In this document: in pieces, positions 1 to 7,449 of the stretch
How positions within the stretch are numbered: position 1 is the first letter of the stretch
How the letters are laid out: each line of letters opens with the position of its first letter
Source of the DNA: Clostridia bacterium
GTDB taxonomy: Bacteria > Bacillota > Clostridia > Oscillospirales > CAG-272
Assembly: GCA_017472255.1 (NCBI GenBank)
Contig: JAFUQU010000014.1
Span: 62,001 to 126,000 of the forward strand
Direction of reading: 5' to 3'
Length of the DNA: 64,000 bases
Program-made: the position numbers and the translations under genes
The notes under the pieces: generated by a model
Seen by the model: the letters and a program-made list of their open reading frames with translations, nothing else
The model's database searches: none
What the model was told of the DNA's origin: nothing

Positions 1-1
1 T

Positions 2-229
2 ACCGCTACGGCAGATCAGGCAGACGAGGGCAACGGCTTTGTCCGTGCAGCCGTTGCGGAAATGTTCGGCGCAGAGGCTGCGGAAGCCATCACCGTACAG
101 TACGGCGGCTCCATGAACGCGAAGAACGCAGCTGAGCTTCTCAGCAAGGTCAACGTGGACGGCGGCCTGATCGGCGGCGCTTCCCTGAAGACTGCTGACT
201 TCACCGTCATTGTTGACGCGGCTCAGTAA
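2..229 (+). CDS. tpiA: Triosephosphate isomerase, C-terminal part
   Basis: Interconverts dihydroxyacetone phosphate and glyceraldehyde-3-phosphate in glycolysis. Only the last 75 residues are in the window; the gene runs off the left edge. The reading frame shows the family's C-terminal signature: TATADQADE after the lost phosphate loop, then [15 protein letters not shown] and [13 protein letters not shown], which form the phosphate-binding end of the TIM barrel. The stop is TAA at 227-229. The catalytic Lys, His and Glu lie upstream of the edge and cannot be checked. It is the end of an upstream glycolytic unit; a separate gap gene is at 51952. Confidence 0.95.
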   Translation, partial: TATADQADEGNGFVRAAVAEMFGAEAAEAITVQYGGSMNAKNAAELLSKVNVDGGLIGGASLKTADFTVIVDAAQ

Positions 230-242
230 TTCGGCTTCAACG

Positions 243-277
243 ACCCCCGCGGCGGAATTTTTGCCCGGGGGTTGTTC
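243..277 (+). terminator. Possible terminator after tpiA
   Basis: ACCCCCG at 243-249 can pair with CGGGGGT at 266-272 across a 16-nt loop, followed by a broken T-rich stretch. The weak U tract makes it a modest candidate. Confidence 0.4.
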
Positions 278-286
278 TGTCTTAAA

Positions 287-1180
287 ATGAAGAAATACAT
301 CTTTTTCGCCCTGCTTGCGGCGGTGCTGTACGCCCTTAACGCGCCCTTTTCCAAGCTGCTGCTGGGCGAGCTTCCCGAAGCGGTTATGGCGGGACTGCTC
401 TATCTTGGCGCGGGCATCGGCATGGCGGCGGTGGGGCTGGTGAGCAGACGCGCGCGCTCTACCGATGTGCGAGAAGCGCCCCTCGACCGCACCGATCTGC
501 CCTATGTGATTGCCATGATTCTGCTGGATATCGCCGCGCCGATTCTGCTGATGCTGGGGCTTTCCCGCACGTCGGCGGCCAGCGTGTCTCTGCTGAACAA
601 CTTCGAGATTGTCGCCACATCGCTAATAGCCTTTCTCATCTTCCGCGAGAAGGTGTCGGGACGGGTCTGGGCGGCGATTGTCACCATCACGCTGTCCTGC
701 ACGCTGCTGACGGTGGAGGACATGATGGTTGGCGGCGAAGAGCTGACCTTTTCCTACGGTTCGCTGCTGGTGCTGGGCGCCTGCCTTTGCTGGGGCGTGG
801 AGAACAACTGCACCGGAAAGCTGTCGGCGAAGGATCCAATGCAGGTTGTGGTTGTTAAGGGAATTTTCTCAGGACTCGGCTCGCTGATTGTGGCGATGTT
901 GTCCGGCGAACGGCTGGACGGTTCCATGCTGGCGGCGATTGTCGGCGCGCTGCTGCTGGGATTTGTGGCCTATGGGCTGAGTATTTATTTCTATGTTTCC
1001 GCCCAGCGTGGGCTGGGCGCGGCGAAAACCAGCGCGTATTACGCCGTTGCGCCCTTCGTGGGCAGCGCCATATCGCTGGTGCTGTATCGCCAGCTGCCTA
1101 CCTGGCTGTTCGGCGCGGCGCTGGTGCTGATGATTATCGGTACAATACTTGTTTCTGAAAAAGGAGAGGAAAATTCATGA
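287..1180 (+). CDS. EamA/DMT-family permease
   Basis: Predicted inner-membrane transporter of the drug/metabolite superfamily, 297 residues with about ten hydrophobic helices arranged as two EamA repeats (roughly residues 5-140 and 160-290). The first helix follows MKKYIFF directly, as usual in this family. The substrate is not evident; relatives export amino acids, purines or other small metabolites. I chose ATG at 287; an in-frame TTG at 272 would add five residues but falls within the preceding hairpin. No clear ribosome site precedes either start. The TGA overlaps the ATG of mnmA by 4 bases, implying translational coupling. Confidence 0.85.
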   Translation: MKKYIFFALLAAVLYALNAPFSKLLLGELPEAVMAGLLYLGAGIGMAAVGLVSRRARSTDVREAPLDRTDLPYVIAMILLDIAAPILLMLGLSRTSAASVSLLNNFEIVATSLIAFLIFREKVSGRVWAAIVTITLSCTLLTVEDMMVGGEELTFSYGSLLVLGACLCWGVENNCTGKLSAKDPMQVVVVKGIFSGLGSLIVAMLSGERLDGSMLAAIVGALLLGFVAYGLSIYFYVSAQRGLGAAKTSAYYAVAPFVGSAISLVLYRQLPTWLFGAALVLMIIGTILVSEKGEENS

Positions 1181-2250
1181 AGGATCGCGTAATGATCGCC
1201 ATGAGCGGCGGAGTGGACAGCTCGGTGGCGGCGTATCTTGTCCGACAGTCGGGGCGCGACGCGCTGGGCGTGACGCTCAAGCTGTTTTCCAACGAGGACA
1301 TCCAGCTCGACCGCAGCAAAACCTGCTGCTCCCTGTCCGATGTGGAAGACGCCCGCAGCGTAGCCACACGGCTGGGAATTCCCTATTATGTCTTCAATTT
1401 CAGCGACAATTTCAAGGAAAAGGTCATCGACCGCTTTATTGCCACCTACGAGGCGGGCGGTACGCCTAATCCCTGCATCGACTGCAACCGCTTTATCAAA
1501 TTTAACCAGCTTATGACCCGCGCCGGATTGATGGAGTGCAGCCATGTCGCCACCGGACACTATGCCCGCGTGGATTATGACGCTCCGTCGGGGCGCTGGC
1601 TGCTGAAGCGTTCGGCGGACCCGCATAAGGATCAAACCTATGTGCTCTACGCCCTGACCCAGGAGCAGCTTGCCCATACGCTGTTCCCGCTGGGCGGCAT
1701 GAACAAGGACGAGGTGCGTGAAATCGCGGCGGCGCAGGGCTTCCTGAATGCGGACAAGCCGGACAGTCAGGACATCTGCTTCGTTCCCGACGGCAACTAC
1801 GCCCGTTTCATCGAGGAATACACCCATCGAACCAGCGCTCCCGGCGATTTTCTTGACCGCGGCGGCAATGTGATCGGTCGGCACAAGGGTATCATCCACT
1901 ACACGCTGGGACAGCGTAAGAAGCTGGGATTGTCCGTCGGGCATACGGTTTTCGTCAGCGCCATCGACCCGGTGAAAAACACCGTCACTGTGGGCGATGA
2001 GTGCGATCTGTACACAAAGCAGCTTGACGCGGCGGACATTAACCTGATCGCGGTAGACAGCATCAAAGCGCCGCTCCGTGTGACCGCTAAGGCGCGTTAC
2101 AGTCACAAAGAAGCGGCGGCGATTGTGGAGCAGACCGGGGATGATCGGCTGCATATTGAATTTGAGCAGCCCCAGCGCGCCATTACGCGGGGACAGTCGG
2201 TGGTGCTCTACGACGGCGACGTGGTAGTCGGCGGCGGCATCATATGCTGA
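1177..2250 (+). CDS. mnmA: tRNA-specific 2-thiouridylase MnmA
   Basis: Transfers sulfur to uridine 34 of tRNA for Lys, Glu and Gln in the cytoplasm, using ATP and a persulfide carrier. The 357-residue protein has the usual family length. Visible motifs are the PP-loop SGGVDSSVAA near residue 9, the catalytic cysteine region TPNPCIDCNRFIKF near residue 100, and PDSQDICFVPDGNYARF near residue 197 holding the second catalytic cysteine. ATG at 1177 overlaps the stop of the EamA gene; AGGAGAGG lies just upstream. Its end overlaps the convergent kinase gene by 11 bp. The window also carries a tRNA-Gln, a substrate class of this enzyme. Confidence 0.97.
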   Translation: MKDRVMIAMSGGVDSSVAAYLVRQSGRDALGVTLKLFSNEDIQLDRSKTCCSLSDVEDARSVATRLGIPYYVFNFSDNFKEKVIDRFIATYEAGGTPNPCIDCNRFIKFNQLMTRAGLMECSHVATGHYARVDYDAPSGRWLLKRSADPHKDQTYVLYALTQEQLAHTLFPLGGMNKDEVREIAAAQGFLNADKPDSQDICFVPDGNYARFIEEYTHRTSAPGDFLDRGGNVIGRHKGIIHYTLGQRKKLGLSVGHTVFVSAIDPVKNTVTVGDECDLYTKQLDAADINLIAVDSIKAPLRVTAKARYSHKEAAAIVEQTGDDRLHIEFEQPQRAITRGQSVVLYDGDVVVGGGIIC

Positions 2251-3205
2251 CGGAGTCAAGGGCAAACCAGTTTTCGGTGAGCCAGACCAGCTCGTCCCGG
2301 AAGCGCAGAATCTTGGGGCTGCTGCCCTCGCACAGAATCATCGGCTGAATCCACCACGGTACTTCGATGCACCATGTCAGCCGGAGAATGTCCGGCAGAT
2401 CAGCCATGGTAAGCGGCGCGCAGCCTGCATATCCGTCCATCAGAGCGTGAACACGGTCGGCATCCAGCCGGCCGTTTTTCCATGCCAGCGAAAGAATGGC
2501 GCGCCCGAGATCGTGCCAACGGAAGCTGTAGTGGTTGCGGTCGAAGTCGAGAATGGCGGCGACGCCGTGATCGTCGAACAGCATATTGTCGGGGGAAAAA
2601 TCCTCATGGGCAATGCACTTGGGAAGGCTGTCCATATAAGCGGGCGTCAAACTGTTCAGGATAAACTCCTGCCCGAGGACGGCGCGGCGATACCAGACAG
2701 GCGCATCATCCGGGCAGTCGTGGATACGGGCGCGGAAGTTTGCACGCAGATCGGACAGCATTCGGGCGCTGTCGAAGGGATAGCCCTCCACGCCTTGGAC
2801 GGGCAGCGTTGAGAAAGCGTTGTGCATTCGGGCGCAGACCTCGCCCAGATTGCGCAGCTGAGGCAGGGTCACGGTGTCGAAGGTTACAGTATAGCCTGGG
2901 ACGAATTCCATGACCATGTAGGTGGTGCCGTCGTCGGTGGTACGCAGCACACGTCCTTCGCTGGTCAGCAGATGCGGACAGGGGATGGCGTCCTCAATGC
3001 GCAGCTGACGCTGAAGCGCAGGCTCCAGACGGGTGCGCTGGCGCTCCATGTTGTAGCGTTTGGCGCTGTACTGCTTGATGAGCAGATCGCGTCCCTTACA
3101 GCGGATACGCCACTTTTTGTTGAGCCAGCCGCCGTTCACCGGGACGATTTCGTCCGGGATCATGCCGTAAGCGGCTGGCAAATCGGCGAGAATGGCGGAA
3201 GTCAT
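2240..3205 (-). CDS. Aminoglycoside phosphotransferase/CotS-like kinase family protein
   Basis: A 321-residue cytoplasmic protein of the APH/choline kinase fold. The Brenner-type motif HEDFSPDNMLF near residue 210 and the metal-binding LDFDRNHYSFRWHDLGRA shortly after it match phosphotransferases that act on small hydroxyl compounds; the N-terminal LLIKQYSA carries the nucleotide-binding lysine. Similar proteins in Clostridia are annotated as CotS-like spore proteins or homoserine-kinase-like enzymes, so the substrate is unknown. The start at 3205 is chosen because ATG overlaps the TGA of the upstream pseudogene by 4 bases. It converges on mnmA with an 11-bp overlap. Confidence 0.85.
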   Translation of the reverse strand: MTSAILADLPAAYGMIPDEIVPVNGGWLNKKWRIRCKGRDLLIKQYSAKRYNMERQRTRLEPALQRQLRIEDAIPCPHLLTSEGRVLRTTDDGTTYMVMEFVPGYTVTFDTVTLPQLRNLGEVCARMHNAFSTLPVQGVEGYPFDSARMLSDLRANFRARIHDCPDDAPVWYRRAVLGQEFILNSLTPAYMDSLPKCIAHEDFSPDNMLFDDHGVAAILDFDRNHYSFRWHDLGRAILSLAWKNGRLDADRVHALMDGYAGCAPLTMADLPDILRLTWCIEVPWWIQPMILCEGSSPKILRFRDELVWLTENWFALDSVSI

Positions 3206-3825
3206 GAGATTTGAACCTTTCCGATATGATAATAGCTGCCATCCCGTTCGGCGTCGGTGCAAAGGTAGATCAGCGGAATATTTTCGTTGAAAATGCCAAG
3301 CTCAACGTTGTAGTCTCCGGCGGGGAGATCATCCGGCAGCGTGATCGATATCCGCTCCTTTGTTTTGCCGGGGAACCACTTCATAATGTCAATGCCGGTG
3401 ATAAAATCGACTGCCTTGTCCGCGCCGCGCAGGTGCATTCGGTCAGCGCGAAGTGATAGCCCATGCGGCTGACCCAGTAATTGATCTTGTCCTTCCATTC
3501 GCCCAGCCACCAGTAGGATTCCATGCATATCGGCGCGGTTTTCCACAGGTCGGCGATTTTCGCCACCCGGCTCGATTTCTTTCCAGAGGACGCGGATATA
3601 TGCCACCGTGGTGTCCGGGTAGAAGCCCTGCTCACGGTCGTTTTCCGCTACGCCGTCGGGGATGGGGTAACACTCGACGTTTTTCGTTTCGCACATATTG
3701 GCTTCCGGGCGGACGATAGTGTCCGAGTAGAGCTTTTCGCCGCAGAAGTGCTGGAAGCTGACGAATCCGATGTAAGGGTTCTGGCTTTCCTCGGGGCGGT
3801 AGTTGAAATAGCGGGTTCGTTTCAT
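3202..3825 (-). pseudogene. Decayed DUF4832-type glycosidase gene
   Basis: An open frame of about 207 codons whose parts belong to a much longer protein. The first 75 residues (from MKRTRYFNYRPEESQNPYIGF to VLWKEIEP) resemble the start of DUF4832/DUF4874 glycoside-hydrolase-like proteins. Protein-like sequence then continues in another frame at about 3566-3440 (DLWKTAPICMESYWWLGEW and INYWVSRMGYHFALTE) and returns to the first frame for the C-terminal part (ITGIDIMKWFPGKTKE to YYHIGKVQIS). The barrel core of some 250 residues is missing. I infer internal deletions with frameshifts. Its ATG at 3825 follows AAAGGA, and its end is coupled to the kinase gene. Confidence 0.75.
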
Positions 3826-3910
3826 GATGGAATCATCCTTTCGCGGTATGCTTATATTGTTGGCTGTCAATTGATCGGTTTGGATGGGCAGGATGGCAGA
3901 TTAAAGTGCG

Positions 3911-3958
3911 AAAAAGCACCGTAAAACCTGAACTTTCTCGGTTTTACGGTGTTTTTTT
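3911..3958. terminator. Bidirectional rho-independent terminator
   Basis: A perfect 12-bp stem (CACCGTAAAACC at 3917-3928 with GGTTTTACGGTG at 3940-3951) is flanked by seven T on the plus strand and a T run on the minus strand. On the minus strand it lies just after tRNA-Gln and ends that transcript. Confidence 0.92.
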
Positions 3959-3960
3959 AT

Positions 3961-4034
3961 TGGCTGGGGATGAGGGGTTCGAACCCCCACAAACAGAGTC
4001 AGAGTCTGTCGTGCTACCATTACACAAATCCCCA
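3961..4034 (-). tRNA. tRNA-Gln (anticodon CTG)
   Basis: Reading the minus strand, the acceptor TGGGGAT at 4034-4028 pairs with ATCCCCA at 3971-3965, followed by G73 and an encoded CCA. The anticodon arm ACAGA-CTCTGAC-TCTGT gives anticodon CTG, and the T arm GGGGGTTCGAACCCC is intact. The U1-A72 pair and G73 discriminator are typical for glutamine tRNAs. Length is 74 nt including CCA. It has its own consensus promoter and a strong terminator, so it is a single-gene transcript. Confidence 0.95.
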
Positions 4035-4064
4035 ATGGTTATGTGCTTTTCACTCAACATTAAT

Positions 4065-4093
4065 ATTATATCACATTTCGCCGCCTTTGTCAA
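4065..4093 (-). promoter_or_regulatory. Sigma-A promoter of tRNA-Gln
   Basis: TTGACA (4093-4088) and TATAAT (4070-4065) with a 17-bp spacer: both boxes are perfect consensus, as expected for a stable RNA gene. Confidence 0.92.
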
Positions 4094-4148
4094 TAGCTTT
4101 TCAAAACTTTTTTGAAAAATCTGCATACATTTTTCGACTTTTCATTGA

Positions 4149-4185
4149 CAGACTGCCGTCTGCCCGGCCGGCAAAGCCGGCCGGG
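4149..4185. repeat. Two adjacent perfect hairpins
   Basis: CAGAC/GTCTG (4149-4153 with 4158-4162) is followed at once by a 10-bp perfect GC stem, CCCGGCCGGC (4163-4172) and GCCGGCCGGG (4176-4185), with a 3-nt loop. They lie downstream of the minus-strand small membrane gene, but neither has a T tract, so a simple rho-independent terminator is not convincing. Confidence 0.7.
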
Positions 4186-4200
4186 AGCGCAGGGCGGGGA

Positions 4201-4491
4201 TTATTCTTCGTCGGAGGCAGGCTCTTCGTGAAGCTCGTAGTCCTCGTCGGAAATCCAATCGTGCTCGCCGCAGCAGGCATCGCGGGCGGCAATGATCTTG
4301 CGGCGTTTCAGTTCGTCCTTGGCGTCGAGGTAGAGCAGGCAGGCGCCCGTGATGCCTCCGGCGAGTGCCACCGCGAGGATCGCTTTGGAAAGACTCTTCT
4401 TCTTCCTGCACAGCATGATGAACATCGCCATAAACGACGCCGACTGGATCAGCATCGTGATGCCCACGTAGAATTTCGTCTTTTTCAGCAT
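4201..4491 (-). CDS. Small two-helix membrane protein, function unknown
   Basis: A 96-residue protein not recognised. Two hydrophobic stretches (about residues 8-27 and 37-56) are joined by a basic CRKKKSLSK turn, and the tail is acidic (HDWISDEDYELHEEPASDEE). This suggests a bitopic hairpin membrane protein with a charged cytoplasmic tail. AGGAGGTAAGATT precedes ATG at 4491, a strong ribosome site. It lies 31 bp downstream of prfB on the same strand with no terminator between, so it is probably cotranscribed with it. Confidence 0.7.
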   Translation of the reverse strand: MLKKTKFYVGITMLIQSASFMAMFIMLCRKKKSLSKAILAVALAGGITGACLLYLDAKDELKRRKIIAARDACCGEHDWISDEDYELHEEPASDEE

Positions 4492-4522
4492 AATCTTACC
4501 TCCTGAAGTTTTTGCAGCGAAC

Positions 4523-5635
4523 TTATTTCTTGTTCGCGTTCATTTTAAGATATGCGTTGATGAAACCGTCGATTTCACCGTCCATCACCGCCTGAATGTT
4601 GCCGTCCTCGTAGGAGGTGCGGTTGTCCTTGGCAAGCGTGTAGGGCATGAACACATAAGAACGGATCTGACTGCCCCATTCGATGTTGTTCTTCACACCC
4701 TGAATGTCCTCAATGCGCGCCAGATTCTCGCGCTCCTTAATCTCCATCAGCTTGGATTTCAGCATCTTCAGCGCGGTTTCCTTGTTCTGAAGCTGGCTGC
4801 GCTCGGTCTGACAGCCGACCACGATACCGGTGGGCAGGTGGGTGATGCGGATTGCCGAGTCGGTCTTGTTGATATGCTGACCGCCGGCGCCGCTGGAACG
4901 ATGGGCGGTGATTTCCAAATCCTCGTCGCGAATCTCAATCTTACCGTCATCCTCAAACTCAGGCATGACCTCGACAGATGCGAAAGAGGTGTGGCGGCGT
5001 CCCGACGAGTCGAAGGGGGAAACGCGCACCAGACGGTGTACGCCGTTTTCGCTCTTTAAGTAGCCGTAAGCGTTGGTGCCCTGCACCATGATGGTAGCGC
5101 TCTTGATGCCGGCTTCTTCGCCGTCCAGCCAGTCCACCAGCTTGACGGTGTAGCCGTGCTTCTCACCCCAGCGGGTGTACATACGGTAAAGCATCAGCGC
5201 CCAGTCCTGAGCCTCGGTGCCGCCTGCGCCGGGATGGAAGGAAACGATGGCGTTGTTGCGGTCATATTCGCCGGACAGCAGCACTTCAATGCGCTGGCGC
5301 TCCTCCTCGGCTTCGATGCCGCGAAGCTCCTCCTCAACCTCGGAAACGATGCTTTCATCGTTCTCCTCAATTCCCATTTCAGCGAGGGTAATGGCGTCCT
5401 CCAGCTTATTTTTCAAAGCCTCAAATTTGGCGATAGTATCCTTCTTCTGTTTGATCTTCTGAAGCACGCGGCTGGAATTCTCCGCGTCGTTCCAGAAGTT
5501 GGGGTCGGTGGTGATCTTCTCGTCCTCCGCGACCTCAGCGATCAGCTGTTCAATTCTCAGCGCCGATGCCAGCTCATCGATGTCGGCGCGCATATTCTGG
5601 AGCTTGTATTTAGCGTCCTCAAGTTGAATAATCAA
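4523..5635 (-). CDS. prfB: Peptide chain release factor 2
   Basis: Releases nascent chains at UGA and UAA codons on the ribosome. The 370-residue protein shows the stop-codon recognition motif in VSPFDSSGRRHTSFASVEV, the catalytic GGQ in SSGAGGQHINKTDSAIR near residue 250, and the C-terminal IRSYVFMPYTLAKDNRT. The start is TTG at 5635, seven bases after AGGAGG; an upstream in-frame ATG at 5659 would precede that ribosome site. Unlike many prfB genes there is no internal UGA or CUU-UGA shift site near codon 25: the frame reads straight through DELASALRIEQL. The gene has its own promoter. Confidence 0.96.
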   Translation of the reverse strand: MIIQLEDAKYKLQNMRADIDELASALRIEQLIAEVAEDEKITTDPNFWNDAENSSRVLQKIKQKKDTIAKFEALKNKLEDAITLAEMGIEENDESIVSEVEEELRGIEAEEERQRIEVLLSGEYDRNNAIVSFHPGAGGTEAQDWALMLYRMYTRWGEKHGYTVKLVDWLDGEEAGIKSATIMVQGTNAYGYLKSENGVHRLVRVSPFDSSGRRHTSFASVEVMPEFEDDGKIEIRDEDLEITAHRSSGAGGQHINKTDSAIRITHLPTGIVVGCQTERSQLQNKETALKMLKSKLMEIKERENLARIEDIQGVKNNIEWGSQIRSYVFMPYTLAKDNRTSYEDGNIQAVMDGEIDGFINAYLKMNANKK

Positions 5636-5681
5636 GTGTAAGCCTCCTAATAGTTGCAATTACAAAATTCTTCTGTATATT

Positions 5682-5711
5682 ATTATATCATACCTGCCCA
5701 TGCTTTTTCAA
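5682..5711 (-). promoter_or_regulatory. Promoter of prfB
   Basis: TTGAAA (5711-5706), 18-bp spacer, TATAAT (5687-5682) on the minus strand, about 45 bp before the TTG start. Confidence 0.85.
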
Positions 5712-5764
5712 GAGAAATGATAATTTTACATTTTATTTATCCTTTATTAATTACATCGGCAACG

Positions 5765-6232
5765 CTAACGGGAGCACTTCTCCGCGTCAATCGCCAGCAC
5801 CACCATCAGCGCGTGGAGCGCGTCCGATTCGCGGTCTACGTCGATGACATAGGTATCGGTGAAGTTGAACAGCTCTTTGGTGATGACTGCCACCGTTCTG
5901 CCGCTCCGGTCGGTGATGGTATAGTCCCACTCCATGAAGCTGCCCTCGATGTCCCAGCCCCGGAAATCCAGTTCAAAGGCAGGAGTGAACAGGCTCCACT
6001 GCTTCTCAATCGTTCCGAGCAGCGTCTCACCCTCGTACAGCTCAAACTGCGGGCGAAAGGTGAACAGCGCCTGCCGGATAGTGGCGATATGCTCTCCGCG
6101 GTGATCGTGGATGTGCAGCTTATGTCCCCAGGCCAGCTGACCTTCCACGGTGAACAGGACGTTTTCGCCCTCGTCGTAGATGTCATAGCTGTCAAACCAG
6201 CTGAACAGGCGCTGCTTGAATAACAGTTTCAT
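5765..6232 (-). CDS. LURP-one/YxjI-like family protein
   Basis: A 155-residue protein resembling the YxjI/LURP-one-related (tubby-like) family: a run of short beta strands beginning MKLLFKQRLFSWFDSYDIYD and rich in aromatic residues, e.g. LFTFRPQFELYEGE and TKELFNFTDTYVIDV. These form a closed beta barrel around a hydrophobic helix; the biochemical role is not known. The C-terminal ALHALMVVLAIDAEK would be that central helix. GGAGGAACC precedes ATG at 6232, which overlaps the stop of the glycosyltransferase by 4 bases, so it is translationally coupled within the ABC-F operon. Confidence 0.8.
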   Translation of the reverse strand: MKLLFKQRLFSWFDSYDIYDEGENVLFTVEGQLAWGHKLHIHDHRGEHIATIRQALFTFRPQFELYEGETLLGTIEKQWSLFTPAFELDFRGWDIEGSFMEWDYTITDRSGRTVAVITKELFNFTDTYVIDVDRESDALHALMVVLAIDAEKCSR

Positions 6233-7449
6233 GGTTCCTCCGCCATTCTGTAGAATTTCTCAATCTCCCCGCTGTTGCCGAACTTCCGCTTCGACAGCGT
6301 TTCGGTGAAGCGGTCGCAGAGCGCGGGCGAATCGAGAAGCTGCTTGATTCCTTCGTAAATTCCGTCGGAGCTGATGTCGCAGATTACGCCCAGCTCGCCG
6401 TCCTCCAGCTGCTCGGGCGCGGACAGATAGCGTGCCGCCAGAATCGGCTTGTACATGATCTTTGCTTCCTCTACAGAGATCGGTTTGCCCTCATGCCGGG
6501 AAGGCTGGGCGTAGATATCGCAGTCCCGCAGGTAGGAGTAGGGATTCTGGGTCGTGCCAAGGAAAAGCATCATATCGGCCACACCTGCGTCCACCAGCAG
6601 CTCGGACAGCATGGTCTTATAATCGGCGTCCCCGTCACCCAGCACATACCAGCGCACGTCGTACTTTTCTTCCCGCAGACGCTTCAGCACCGGAACTACC
6701 AGATCCAGCCCCTTCTGATCGCTGATGCGACCGATGGTTAGGATCCGCTTGCCGTGAAAATGGGTGTCCGGGAAGGTATCGCCCCGCAGCGCCAGATCCC
6801 AGATCTGCTTCGGATTCATGATGTTCTCCATCATGACGCAGCGGTCGGCGATGGCGGGCAGCTTGGCTTTCAGCGATTCGTCCACCAGTGTGGAAACGGT
6901 GACAATTTTGTCGCATTTCTCGAAATAGTTCAGGTAAATCGAATCGTCCCGGGGCGGATTGGCGTAATCGAAGTGAAGCCATGCGATTTTCTTTTTCGCT
7001 TTCACCTTATCGCACATATAGAACATGGTGCGGTCGCCCCAGTAGGCAACGGCAAGATCGTATTCCTCCCGGATTTCCGGCATCTTCTCCATGAAGTGCA
7101 GCCACATCCACGTGGCCGCCGACGAACGTTTTTCGCCCTTTGACAGCAGAATCTTAATAAAGTAAGGAAGAATCTCAAACAGGGTCAGCGGATTTTCCTT
7201 GACGAAGCACTCTGCCAGCGTCTTTGCCGCGTTGCGTCCGGAGAGGAGGAACATCTCGCCGTACTTCTCCATGACGATAACCTTCACCTGTTTTGGCAGC
7301 TGATCGAGCAGCAGTCCCTCCCGCTTTGCCAGCAGCAGGGTCACATCGTAGCGCTCAAAGTCCAGACAGGACAAAAAGGACAGAAAGGATTTCTCCGTGC
7401 CGGCACAGTTCATGGTAATGCCGATCACCAGCATTTTAATTTTCTTCAA
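6229..7449 (-). CDS. GT4-family glycosyltransferase
   Basis: A 406-residue cytoplasmic or membrane-associated glycosyltransferase with the GT-B fold. The N-terminal MKKIKMLVIGITMNCAGTEK is the glycine-rich acceptor-side loop; ILTIGRISDQKGLDLVV and SRHEGKPISVEEAK in the C-terminal half are the nucleotide-sugar binding motifs of family GT4. The glutamates in the EGKPISVEE motif are present. The likely start is TTG at 7449 with GAGGAGG nine bases upstream, overlapping the end of the ABC-F gene; ATG at 7434 has no good ribosome site. The acceptor is unknown; capsule or wall glycan synthesis is likely. Confidence 0.9.
   Translation of the reverse strand: MKKIKMLVIGITMNCAGTEKSFLSFLSCLDFERYDVTLLLAKREGLLLDQLPKQVKVIVMEKYGEMFLLSGRNAAKTLAECFVKENPLTLFEILPYFIKILLSKGEKRSSAATWMWLHFMEKMPEIREEYDLAVAYWGDRTMFYMCDKVKAKKKIAWLHFDYANPPRDDSIYLNYFEKCDKIVTVSTLVDESLKAKLPAIADRCVMMENIMNPKQIWDLALRGDTFPDTHFHGKRILTIGRISDQKGLDLVVPVLKRLREEKYDVRWYVLGDGDADYKTMLSELLVDAGVADMMLFLGTTQNPYSYLRDCDIYAQPSRHEGKPISVEEAKIMYKPILAARYLSAPEQLEDGELGVICDISSDGIYEGIKQLLDSPALCDRFTETLSKRKFGNSGEIEKFYRMAEEP

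Noticed and set aside
1039..2265. Long minus-strand frame opposite mnmA
   Set aside because: It is a GC-driven shadow: no family motif, and mnmA is certain.
4163..4185. GC hairpin as a rho-independent terminator
   Set aside because: No T tract on either strand; reported only as a repeat.
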